From Gardnerella vaginalis (GTDB lineage: Bacteria; Actinomycetota; Actinomycetes; Actinomycetales; Bifidobacteriaceae): a DNA stretch of 33,928 nt. Positions 27,304-33,928 of the stretch are shown piece after piece. Positions within the stretch are counted from its first letter, which is position 1. Each line of letters starts with the position of its first letter. Below the pieces are notes generated by a model. It was given only the letters and a program-made list of their open reading frames with translations. It was not told where the DNA came from and did not search any database. A program made the position numbers and the translations under genes. The DNA lies in contig CAMPUL010000016.1 in assembly GCA_946997215.1 (NCBI GenBank), forward strand, positions 1 to 33,928, written 5' to 3'.

Positions 27304-28683
27304 ATGTTTATGATTCGAATGGTTGCGCGATCTCTTGCAAGGCAGATTAAAAAGCGAGTTCTTATAGCGGTTGTTGTGTGCTTGAGTGCGTGTGTAAGCG
27401 TTGCAATGCTTAGCGTTGTGTACGACGTTGGAGACAAAATTAACGCGGAGCTTAGCTCTTACGGATCCAATATTATTGTTCAGCCTAAGTCGAATGCTGT
27501 TGTGAACGACTTGTATGCTTCTCGCACAAAGTCGTCTTATAGTAATTCGCAATCTTCGCAATCTTTGGCTGATGCGGAAAGTCAAGAATCTACCGCTTTT
27601 TTGAAGGAATCGGATGCTGCAAAAATCAAAATGATTTTTTGGGCGTTTAACATAACGAATTTTGCGCCAAAACTAACGATTTACGCAAATCTTAAGGCAA
27701 ATTCTCCTGCTGAATCTACTAACTCTACTAACTCCACTAATTCTGCTAATTCAGTAGTTCCGATTGTTGGCACGTGGTTTAATCGCAAGCTTGCGCTCGC
27801 TTCTGGAGAAACAACAGTTGTTGGCGTGCAAGGAATGCGGTCTTGGTGGAAGATGCTTGAAGGCAGATTCCCACGCGATTTTAAGCACGAAGCCGCTGTT
27901 GGCACAAATCTTGCTAAAAGTCATAATCTGAAAGTTGGTCAGCGAATAAAACTAACTCGTTCTGGCAGGCAAATCTTACTTAAAATTGTTGGCATCTACG
28001 ATTCTGGAGATAGCGACAATAACGCGATTTACGCGGATTCCAGTGAAGCTCAAAGCCTTGCAAATAAGCCAAATATGGTTGAGGCGATTGAAGTTAAAGC
28101 ATTGACTACGCCGGAAAACGATTTAGCTCGTAAAGCGGCGAAGAATCCAGCGGCTCTTAGCCAAGAAGAGTGGGAGACTTGGTATTGCACAGCATACCCA
28201 AGCTCGATTACTTACCAAATTGAAGAAGTGATTCCAGGAGCTGTTGCAAAGCAAGTGCGGCAAGTTTCGGCTATGCAAGGCAGCGTGCTTAACAAGACGC
28301 GCGCTGTGATGGTACTTATGACTGCGCTTAGCTTGGTTGCGGCGGCTGTTGCGGTTGCGAATCTTATGGCGGCTGCGATTTCGGAGCGCTCGGGGGAGCT
28401 TGCGCTGCTCAAGGCGCTGGGTGCGCGCGATGGCGCTGTTGCGCGGCTAATGCTTATGGAAACAGCGGTTATTGCGTGCGTTGGCGCGCTAATTGGCATG
28501 ATTGCAGGCTTTGGAGTTGCGCAAGTGATTGGATTTGGCGTGTTTGGTTCTGCGATTTCGCTTCGACCAATGGTGTTTGTGCTGGTGTTTGTTCTTCTTG
28601 CGATTACTGTTCTTGCTGCTGCTGGCTCTTCTATTCGCTCTATTTTGCATGTGCGTCCTGCGGAGGTGCTTCATGGGCGTTAA
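27304..28683 (+). CDS. FtsX/MacB-type ABC transporter permease 1
   Basis: A 459-residue permease with one N-terminal helix (about 18-42), a MacB-like periplasmic core domain (45-310) and a three-helix FtsX domain at the C-terminus (about 330-450, including the LLKALGARDGAVARLM coupling helix). The exported domain includes an (N-S-T)n low-complexity stretch coded by 9-bp DNA repeats near 27712-27755. The start is ATG 27304, with AGGAG nine bases upstream; an in-frame TTG at 27298 is too close to it. Such pairs usually do mechanical work or extrusion at the membrane; here the link is to iron handling by context. It overlaps the next gene by 11 bp. Confidence 0.88.
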   Translation: MFMIRMVARSLARQIKKRVLIAVVVCLSACVSVAMLSVVYDVGDKINAELSSYGSNIIVQPKSNAVVNDLYASRTKSSYSNSQSSQSLADAESQESTAFLKESDAAKIKMIFWAFNITNFAPKLTIYANLKANSPAESTNSTNSTNSANSVVPIVGTWFNRKLALASGETTVVGVQGMRSWWKMLEGRFPRDFKHEAAVGTNLAKSHNLKVGQRIKLTRSGRQILLKIVGIYDSGDSDNNAIYADSSEAQSLANKPNMVEAIEVKALTTPENDLARKAAKNPAALSQEEWETWYCTAYPSSITYQIEEVIPGAVAKQVRQVSAMQGSVLNKTRAVMVLMTALSLVAAAVAVANLMAAAISERSGELALLKALGARDGAVARLMLMETAVIACVGALIGMIAGFGVAQVIGFGVFGSAISLRPMVFVLVFVLLAITVLAAAGSSIRSILHVRPAEVLHGR

Positions 28684-29962
28684 ATCTAGTTCTGGTATGA
28701 CTTCTAATAGCGCAATGTTTGCAACTATGCTTTTTGGCGCGGTTTTTCGCCGAAAGTCGCGTGCGCTTATGGCAGTAGTTGCAACTCTTGTTGGTGCTGC
28801 TACGCTGTTTTGTTTGGCTGCAATTTGCATTGTTGTTCCTCAACAAATGAGTGACGAAATGCGCGCGTATGGAGCGAATATTATTGTGACGCCGCTTGCA
28901 GGCGAGTGGAAAAATGGCATTGATCGCGCAATGGTTTTGCACACTAACGACATGGTTCTTGCAAAAGGCGCTATGCGATCTGCTACGTACCGTTACGAAA
29001 ATGTGCGCATTAATGCGGCTCCGTATGTGCTTGCTGGAGTAGATGTTTCTGCTGTTAAGTCGCTTAATAAGCATTGGAATGTGGACGGCGCTTGGCCTAG
29101 CAGTGGCAATGTTATGGTTGGGCGAGATGTGTCTCTTGCTATGGGCTTGAAGATTGGTTCGCGCATTGCAATCGCGTATCGCGCTGGCGATAATTCCTCG
29201 GATTCGCATAAGCCTGCACAAAAGTCGCAAGATAAGTCGCAAAATAATCAAGCAGGTAATCAAACGGAAAAATCTTCCCAAAATAAGCTTGTTGAAGGCA
29301 GAGTTTCCACAGATATTATGGATACTCACGGCACAACTTTCCGCGTTTGCGGCATTCTAGACACGGGAGACGCCGAAGACTCCATGCTTTACGCAATTAA
29401 CGCGGATTTGCGTGCGCTTACAGGCGTTAAGCGCGGCGCGGACGTGATTGCTTACTCGTCTTCTGCGCCGAACGTAGATGCGGTTGTGCGCAGCATTAAC
29501 GATATGACTTCTATGCGTGTTCGCGCGCAACAAGTAACCAAAGTTACGGCTGCAGACACTGGCATTATTGCTATGCTTCGCAGCCTATTTTGGATTGTTT
29601 CGCTGGTTGTTCTTGCGTTGATGATGGTTGGCGTAAGCACTACGATTTCTTCGATTGTGCAACAGCGCCGAAATGAGATTGGCTTGCGCAAAGCTTTGGG
29701 TGCGAGCGCTAAGAGCATTGGCGTTGAGTTCACTGCGGAATCTGGGCTTTATGGTTTTATTGGCGGAATCGCTGGTACGGCAGTGGGGTATGGATTTGCG
29801 CGCTTGCTTGCGTCAATGGTGTTTGCGCGAGATTTGAGCGTGAATTGGTGGCTGGTGGCGTTTTCTATTGTGTTTAGCGTTGCAGCGTCTTGCGTTGCTG
29901 CGTTGCCGCCTGTTTTGCGCGCTTCAAAAATAGACCCTGCGATTGTGCTTCGAGAAGAATAG
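28673..29962 (+). CDS. FtsX/MacB-type ABC transporter permease 2
   Basis: A 429-residue paralogue of the preceding permease: an N-terminal helix (about 24-52), a periplasmic core with a Ser/Gln/Lys-rich insert (about 178-205), and a C-terminal FtsX domain with IGLRKALGASAKSIG as its coupling helix. The frame is open further upstream, but those residues are antiphase translation of permease 1. ATG 28673 is chosen because GGAGG lies seven bases before it. The 11-bp overlap with permease 1 (stop at 28683) implies coupled translation and a heterodimeric transporter. The ATPase gene follows after 78 bp. Confidence 0.9.
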   Translation: MGVKSSSGMTSNSAMFATMLFGAVFRRKSRALMAVVATLVGAATLFCLAAICIVVPQQMSDEMRAYGANIIVTPLAGEWKNGIDRAMVLHTNDMVLAKGAMRSATYRYENVRINAAPYVLAGVDVSAVKSLNKHWNVDGAWPSSGNVMVGRDVSLAMGLKIGSRIAIAYRAGDNSSDSHKPAQKSQDKSQNNQAGNQTEKSSQNKLVEGRVSTDIMDTHGTTFRVCGILDTGDAEDSMLYAINADLRALTGVKRGADVIAYSSSAPNVDAVVRSINDMTSMRVRAQQVTKVTAADTGIIAMLRSLFWIVSLVVLALMMVGVSTTISSIVQQRRNEIGLRKALGASAKSIGVEFTAESGLYGFIGGIAGTAVGYGFARLLASMVFARDLSVNWWLVAFSIVFSVAASCVAALPPVLRASKIDPAIVLREE

Positions 29963-29964
29963 CT

Positions 29965-30038
29965 TTTATAGTGATTTTTAGAGTGATTTTAGAGTGTTTA
30001 GTTAAGGATTTTAGTTAAGGATTTTAGTTAAGGATTTA
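29965..30038. repeat. Two adjacent tandem repeats, one repeating a ribosome-binding site
   Basis: A 12-bp TAGAGTGATTTT-like unit is repeated about three times up to 29998. It is followed by AGTTAAGGATTTT at 30000-30012 and 30013-30025 and AGTTAAGGATTTA at 30026-30038. The last AAGGA is the ribosome-binding site of the ATPase gene, so that site is present three times. Confidence 0.88.
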
Positions 30039-30040
30039 AT

Positions 30041-30886
30041 ATGACAGAGAATAAAGAAACTAAGCTGGAGAGCACAAAAGCTGAGCCAGAAATGCTGTTG
30101 ACTTTGGACCATGTTTCCAAGATTTACGGCTCTCTTCGCGCTGTTGACGATTTGTCGCTTACTGTGCCGCAAGGCGAGTGGCTTTCGATTGTTGGCTCGA
30201 GCGGCTCTGGCAAAACTACGCTAATGAACATTATTGGGTGCATGGACTCGCCGTCTAAAGGCTCCGTTGCTTTGCAAGGCCGCAAACTCGAGGATTTGAA
30301 CGCGGGTCAGCTTGCAGACGTTCGCAAAAACGTAATCGGTCTTGTGTTTCAAAAGTTTTATCTTGTGCCACATTTAACAGCCGTAGAAAACGTGATGGTT
30401 GCGCAATATTATCATTCTGTTGTAGATGAATCGCAAGCAATGGAAGCCTTGGAACGCGTGGGATTAAAGGATCGCGCTCACCATCTGCCAAGCCAGCTTT
30501 CTGGCGGTGAGCAGCAGCGCGTGTGTGTTGCGCGTGCTCTTATTAACTGCCCGAAGTTGCTTCTTGCGGATGAGCCGACTGGTAATTTGGACGAAAAGAA
30601 TGAGCAGATTGTACTCGACTTGTTTAAGCAGCTTCATTCCCAGGGCACTACGATTATTGTTGTAACGCACGATTCTTTGGTCGCTCAGTGTGCGGATCGT
30701 GAAATTATGCTCAACCACGGTGTGCTTGTTGGGGAGCGTTGGAATAATGAGGATGCGCGCAAAGCGTACGAGGCGATTGGTGGCAAGCCTGCGTTTACGA
30801 GTGCGCATGTTGATGAAAGCGTTGCGCAATCTTTGCAAAATCATGAGCCTACTAAGTCGCCTAAATTAGCGAATTTAGATGATTAG
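30041..30886 (+). CDS. ABC transporter ATPase of the iron-locus permease pair
   Basis: A 281-residue ATPase of the LolD/MacB type. Walker A GSSGSGKT (52-59), Q-loop [10 protein letters not shown], signature LSGGEQQ (153-159), Walker B LLLADEPT (173-180) and the H-loop VVTHD are all intact. The Gln-Lys-Phe after the Q-loop and the short 220-residue core are typical of ATPases serving FtsX-type permeases. The C-terminus has about 45 extra residues with no motif. AAGGA lies six bases before ATG 30041. It lies between the permeases and the FMN-binding lipoprotein, 56 bp before the latter. Confidence 0.95.
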   Translation: MTENKETKLESTKAEPEMLLTLDHVSKIYGSLRAVDDLSLTVPQGEWLSIVGSSGSGKTTLMNIIGCMDSPSKGSVALQGRKLEDLNAGQLADVRKNVIGLVFQKFYLVPHLTAVENVMVAQYYHSVVDESQAMEALERVGLKDRAHHLPSQLSGGEQQRVCVARALINCPKLLLADEPTGNLDEKNEQIVLDLFKQLHSQGTTIIVVTHDSLVAQCADREIMLNHGVLVGERWNNEDARKAYEAIGGKPAFTSAHVDESVAQSLQNHEPTKSPKLANLDD

Positions 30887-30942
30887 CTTTTAGATGATTA
30901 GTTGCGTATAGTTTTAATTTAAGATTTAAAGGCGATGATTTT

Positions 30943-31566
30943 ATGGTTTCGGATAATATGTTTCACGATGTTTCACGTTGCAATAATTTGCGTGATGATT
31001 TGAAATCTAAAAAAGTTGCAAAAACCGTTGCTACGCTTGCGATTGTAGCCGCATCGTCAACTATGTTTTCTGCTTGTGGTGAGCCGAGTGCTGTGCCGAT
31101 GAACGATGAGTTTGCTGGAAACTCTGGTCAAAGCGAAAACGATAGTGGCAATGCTTCGAAGTCTTACGATTCTGGTGCTCAACAATCGCACGCTTCTGCG
31201 CAAAGTGAGGATTCACAAAATCAGCAAAATCAGCAAAATTCGCCTAAAACAGACACTGGCAATTACAAAGATGGCGATTACAAAATCAAAGCTAAGTATG
31301 GGCCAGTTGCAGAAGATAGCATTGATGTGAATTTAAGCGTTGCAAATGGAAATATTAGCAGTGTGCAAATAACGTCTCATCCGTTTACGCCAATCTCCAA
31401 AAAACACATGAGCGCTTTTAGTGAGGCTATTCCAGGAAAAATCGTTGGAAAACCGTTAAAAGATTTGCATATTTCGGTTGTTGCTGGAGCAAGTTGGACT
31501 AGTGATGCCTTCAACAAAGCGCTTGACGTTGCTCGCCAAGAGGCCTCAATTCAATCCGCAAAATAA
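30943..31566 (+). CDS. FMN-binding-domain lipoprotein
   Basis: A 207-residue exported lipoprotein with a signal peptide (1-44) and lipobox FSAC (C45), then a Ser/Gln/Asn-rich linker with NQQNQQN (50-105). An FMN-binding (NqrC/RnfG-like) domain spans about 107-203. AGASWTS (181-187) sits where the flavinylation motif (S/T)GATxTS lies; S185 would be the acceptor in place of the usual Thr. It would carry covalent FMN attached by ApbE and pass electrons outside the membrane, probably to ferric iron or to the DUF2318 protein. Residues YKDGDYKIKAKYGP and VQITSH are typical of the domain. AAAGG lies about ten bases before ATG 30943. A strong terminator follows, so it closes the operon. Confidence 0.9.
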   Translation: MVSDNMFHDVSRCNNLRDDLKSKKVAKTVATLAIVAASSTMFSACGEPSAVPMNDEFAGNSGQSENDSGNASKSYDSGAQQSHASAQSEDSQNQQNQQNSPKTDTGNYKDGDYKIKAKYGPVAEDSIDVNLSVANGNISSVQITSHPFTPISKKHMSAFSEAIPGKIVGKPLKDLHISVVAGASWTSDAFNKALDVARQEASIQSAK

Positions 31567-31585
31567 TCTTGAACTATCTTACTTC

Positions 31586-31630
31586 TTAATATAATCGTGA
31601 TTAATATAATCGTGATTATAATAATCGTGA
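31586..31630. repeat. 15-bp tandem repeat, three copies
   Basis: TTAATATAATCGTGA at 31586-31600 and 31601-31615, and TTATAATAATCGTGA at 31616-31630, between the FMN lipoprotein stop and the terminator. Confidence 0.9.
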
Positions 31631-31658
31631 TTATATTGTTGAATATTTGAGCGTAATT

Positions 31659-31706
31659 AATAGGGGCTAGTAGTGCAGTTGTTTACAATACTAACCCCTA
31701 TTTTTT
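31659..31706 (+). terminator. Intrinsic terminator of the iron operon
   Basis: A stem of AATAGGGG and TAGTA (31659-31672) with TACTA and CCCCTATT (31689-31702) with one C-A mismatch, followed by six T (31701-31706). Confidence 0.9.
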
Positions 31707-31726
31707 GTTTGTTTTTTCTTATGAAA

Positions 31727-33103
31727 TTATTGCTTATTCATTTTTATGCGCTTTAATTGTGCTATGACTCCAGCAAGTCCAAACGTTAAAATTGCAGAAA
31801 AAGCAGTTAGTAATATCGCGCTTCCTGTTTTTGGAAGTTCTTTATTCTCGTTTCTGCGTTTTTCTACGATTTTATTATTTGGATTTTCTTTTGGTAGTGG
31901 CGTAGGGCTTGGTGTTTTTTCTGTGGAATCTGCAGGAAGATCAATATCCTCCTGTTGTGTATGTTCGACGTTTGGAGTACTAGCTTCTTCATTTTTACTT
32001 GCTGACTCACCTATTGAGGAGTTGCTGTCAGGTTCAATAGAGCCGCCGTCTTTAGCCTTATAAAGCGTGCGTGTACTGCCTGTGATTGCAGAATTGGTGA
32101 GAGTTACTTTTCCACTATGTATATTTAAGCCGACCTCGCCATTATTATTAAATTCAAGAGTAGAGTTGGTAACGTCTAATTTTGCCTTTGGGCAAACGGA
32201 AATGCCTGCGTGATCTCCTGCATTATCAACAATTCGTGAACTATTGATAGTTGCCGCGCCTTGAATTGTTAAACCAGTTCTGTGTCCCCCGTTACCATTT
32301 TTATTAATCACAAACTCCGAATTGTCCATGTTTAATTTGTTGACATAGTATGCCAGTCCTGAACCATTTGGCCCTCCAAAGCCTGCTACAGTAAGTGAAG
32401 AATTCTTCAAAGTTAAATCATATGCCTCAGTCCATGCGGGAGTTTGTGATTTAACGTTAATAGTAGCATTTTCGAAAGTAACATCAGGACCATAAAAAAT
32501 TGCATCACATTTGTCGTCAGCAGTAATTTTTAATCTATCTTTGCTTGTGCCTTTTACTGTTCCCGCAAGGTAAATTCCTCTCCCGTTTGTTGCCCCGTTA
32601 TCTTTGAAAGTGTATGTGCCATCTGTAATAGTAGAGCCTTTATCCGCTGTAAGAGCTACCTTAAAGTTCTTCATTGTCAATTCGCCGTCACCGCGAAGTG
32701 TGGAACCAGATTCCAGCGTGATGCCATCTTTGGTATTATTTGGGCCTGTTATTGTGGCGCCGGATTCAGCGATAGAAAGTGTAATGCCACTTGGAATTGT
32801 TATAGGGTCAGTAAGCGAAAAATCGCCTTTAATGGTAATCTTTGCAGGTTCGGTTTTAGCTTTTTCAAGAGCTTTTTGAATAGTTTTTAATTGATTAGTT
32901 GCAGATCCATCTTTATCGTCTGATCCGTTTGTGCCATCTACAAAAAGTTGTGTTTCTGTAGATGGGTTAGTTGCGGTTACTGCTGCCGCGGGGGGGGTAA
33001 TAGCTAATGCGCTTATTGAACATACAGAAAATAGTGACATTGCTGCAATTACAGTTGAAGCAGCAAATATGCGCATGCCGTTATATTTATTATTTCTTCT
33101 CAT
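31727..33103 (-). CDS. LPXTG-anchored surface protein with beta-helix-like repeats
   Basis: A 458-residue sortase substrate. The signal peptide (1-34) is followed by a mature region of short beta-strand repeats from about 55 to 350 (strings such as ITIPSGITLS, LTLKNSSLTVAG, NINSSRI-type turns with Asn ladders) consistent with a right-handed parallel beta-helix. A Ser/Pro/Thr/Glu stalk (about 350-415) leads to LPKTG (423-427), a hydrophobic helix and a basic tail. The start is M at 33103, since GGAG lies six bases upstream; another in-frame ATG at 33115 has no such site. A run of eight C on the coding strand (32990-32997) lies at codons 36-38, right after the signal peptide. Likely adhesin-type; the ligand is unknown. 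Confidence 0.9.
   Translation of the reverse strand: MRRNNKYNGMRIFAASTVIAAMSLFSVCSISALAITPPAAAVTATNPSTETQLFVDGTNGSDDKDGSATNQLKTIQKALEKAKTEPAKITIKGDFSLTDPITIPSGITLSIAESGATITGPNNTKDGITLESGSTLRGDGELTMKNFKVALTADKGSTITDGTYTFKDNGATNGRGIYLAGTVKGTSKDRLKITADDKCDAIFYGPDVTFENATINVKSQTPAWTEAYDLTLKNSSLTVAGFGGPNGSGLAYYVNKLNMDNSEFVINKNGNGGHRTGLTIQGAATINSSRIVDNAGDHAGISVCPKAKLDVTNSTLEFNNNGEVGLNIHSGKVTLTNSAITGSTRTLYKAKDGGSIEPDSNSSIGESASKNEEASTPNVEHTQQEDIDLPADSTEKTPSPTPLPKENPNNKIVEKRRNENKELPKTGSAILLTAFSAILTFGLAGVIAQLKRIKMNKQ
32990..32997. repeat. Eight-base homopolymer tract in the LPXTG gene
   Basis: Eight G on the plus strand, which is C8 in the coding strand (ACC CCC CCC G), at the junction of signal peptide and mature protein. 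In the present length the frame is open (Thr-Pro-Pro). Confidence 0.95.
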
Positions 33104-33208
33104 TGTTAGCTCCATATCGTCGCTGAAGTTAGGCGCTAGTTAATGCGTCATGTTATTACAGTCGTCACACTATACCTCGCTGTAGACGTATTATTGAAAA
33201 TAGTTATC

Positions 33209-33445
33209 TTACTCCTTGATTTCAAGAATAGTGCCTTCGTCGCGAATCATCGCTGCTGCCATAGCTCCAGTTGCTGCCATAAATGGAATAATCGCATTTC
33301 TGTATTCGTTCATGAACTGTGCAAAATCATGATTCCAAGATATAAGCGCAACGTACAAAAGAAGGAATTCGATTGCTGTAAATATTGCCCACTTAAGAAT
33401 CCAAATAAGCGTTTTTTTAATAAGTTTTATAGAGTCCTTGCTCAT
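33209..33445 (-). CDS. Small membrane protein, function unknown
   Basis: A 78-residue protein of no family that I recognise. It has a basic start (MSKDSIKLIKKT), a hydrophobic helix at about 13-34, a short polar loop with WNHDFAQFMNEYRNA, a second helix at about 54-67 (IIPFMAATGAMAAAM), and an acidic end. Start ATG 33445 is chosen because GGAAGGG lies nine bases upstream; residues further up would be outside any reasonable site. It lies 105 bp upstream of the LPXTG gene on the same strand and could be cotranscribed. The two-helix layout is also compatible with a holin-like or immunity protein, but nothing shows this. Confidence 0.65.
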   Translation of the reverse strand: MSKDSIKLIKKTLIWILKWAIFTAIEFLLLYVALISWNHDFAQFMNEYRNAIIPFMAATGAMAAAMIRDEGTILEIKE

Positions 33446-33704
33446 GAGTTGTTTCCCTTCCAATTTGCTGTTTTGTTTGTGAGCATTGTAGCTAATTCGC
33501 GTACGCTGCTTCTCGTTCGTATGCATTTTGTATTTCTAGTATAAATGCTGCAAGTCTTCGAGAAATACTATGTACTCAGAACTTAGTACTCAAGATTGCA
33601 CGGAAAATGTTTGTAATTAGACTTAAAGCAACGCACAAATATATTGAAAATATGTGTTGCGAATATAAGTTGTGAATGTATTACAAATACAAGGAGATAC
33701 AAAC

Positions 33705-33928
33705 ATGAGTAGCGCAAATATTGGTAGTGTAAGCATGAGTGATTTTGGCATAAACTCTTGGCAGCCAAAAGATAACGTGAACAAAATAGGAAAAGTTTGC
33801 GAAAATAGCATTAATCAAATTCAAAAGCAGGAAGATAACCTTGCGGAAAATAGTAGCGAAGAGCTTTCACAATATGAAATTGATGAATTAGCTAAGCAAT
33901 TAGAAGAATTCTTTACAAAATATATTGT
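33705..33928 (+). CDS. Partial gene, N-terminal 74 residues, function unknown
   Basis: AAGGAG (33691-33696) lies eight bases before ATG 33705, and the frame stays open to the window end. The visible protein starts MSSANIGSVSMSDFGINSW, then becomes Asn/Gln/Glu-rich and helical (KIGKVCENSINQIQKQED), ending with an acidic amphipathic stretch SQYEIDELAKQLEEFFTKYI. No signal peptide or membrane segment is seen. No family is recognised; the 3' end is outside the window. The region before it (33446-33704) is AT-rich, with an imperfect dyad around 33630-33665 and nothing else assignable. Confidence 0.7.
   Translation, partial: MSSANIGSVSMSDFGINSWQPKDNVNKIGKVCENSINQIQKQEDNLAENSSEELSQYEIDELAKQLEEFFTKYI

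Noticed and set aside
28529..28672. Longer start for permease 2
   Set aside because: The extra residues are out-of-phase translation of permease 1 and rich in Cys/Leu/Phe; GGAGG marks ATG 28673.
33583..33811. Two short minus-strand frames near the window end
   Set aside because: They oppose the well-supported start at 33705 and lack ribosome-binding sites.

Overview
The window looks like chromosomal DNA of a low-GC member of the Bifidobacteriaceae, most likely Gardnerella. Three things point there: an actinobacterial-style atpBEFHAGDC operon, AT-rich coding sequence with bifidobacterial-type proteins (PLP-binding YggS family, GluQ, PPK1, FKBP lipoprotein), and a sortase-anchored LPKTG surface protein carrying a homopolymeric C tract. 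The taxon is inferred from protein resemblance and composition; no rRNA is present.

Layout. 1-7.1 kb is a housekeeping block: an FAH-family hydrolase (+) converges on a minus-strand set (PLP-binding protein, small HTH-like protein, glutamyl-Q tRNA(Asp) synthetase, GlpF-type aquaporin), followed by ppk (+). Two non-coding stretches here are unusual: an apparent minus-strand leader or small RNA upstream of glpF (about 4168-4337) and a chain of hairpins between ppk and the next gene (6888-7078). 7.2-12.5 kb is envelope-related: an FKBP isomerase lipoprotein (-), then a two-TM protein with a long disordered tail, a lipoprotein and a thioredoxin-like/TPR protein (+). An initiator tRNA-fMet (-) lies at 12.6-12.7 kb. 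13.1-20.0 kb is the complete F1Fo ATP synthase operon, closed by a strong terminator at 20125-20163.

At 20.2-21.5 kb a DUF4143-type AAA ATPase gene (-) is preceded by a 51-bp-period tandem repeat whose units each contain an inverted repeat. It looks like an accessory insert between two core loci.

22.1-31.6 kb is the functional centrepiece, an iron-acquisition locus. It contains ApbE (FAD:protein FMN transferase), an FTR1-type iron permease with a helical extracytoplasmic N-terminal domain, a P19/Tp34-type metal-binding lipoprotein, and a DUF2318 membrane protein with two CxxC pairs. Two FtsX/MacB-type permeases, their ATPase and an FMN-binding-domain lipoprotein follow. The core order matches the known p19/FTR1 loci. 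Having ApbE at one end and its probable substrate at the other suggests a covalent-flavin electron relay that reduces or handles iron outside the membrane. A Fur-box-like palindrome and a second perfect palindrome lie in the gap before the permease gene.

31.7-33.9 kb holds the LPKTG surface protein (-) with an eight-C tract next to its signal peptide, a small two-helix membrane protein (-), and the start of an unrecognised gene (+) that runs off the end. Throughout the window, intergenic spacers carry short tandem duplications of 9-18 bp.
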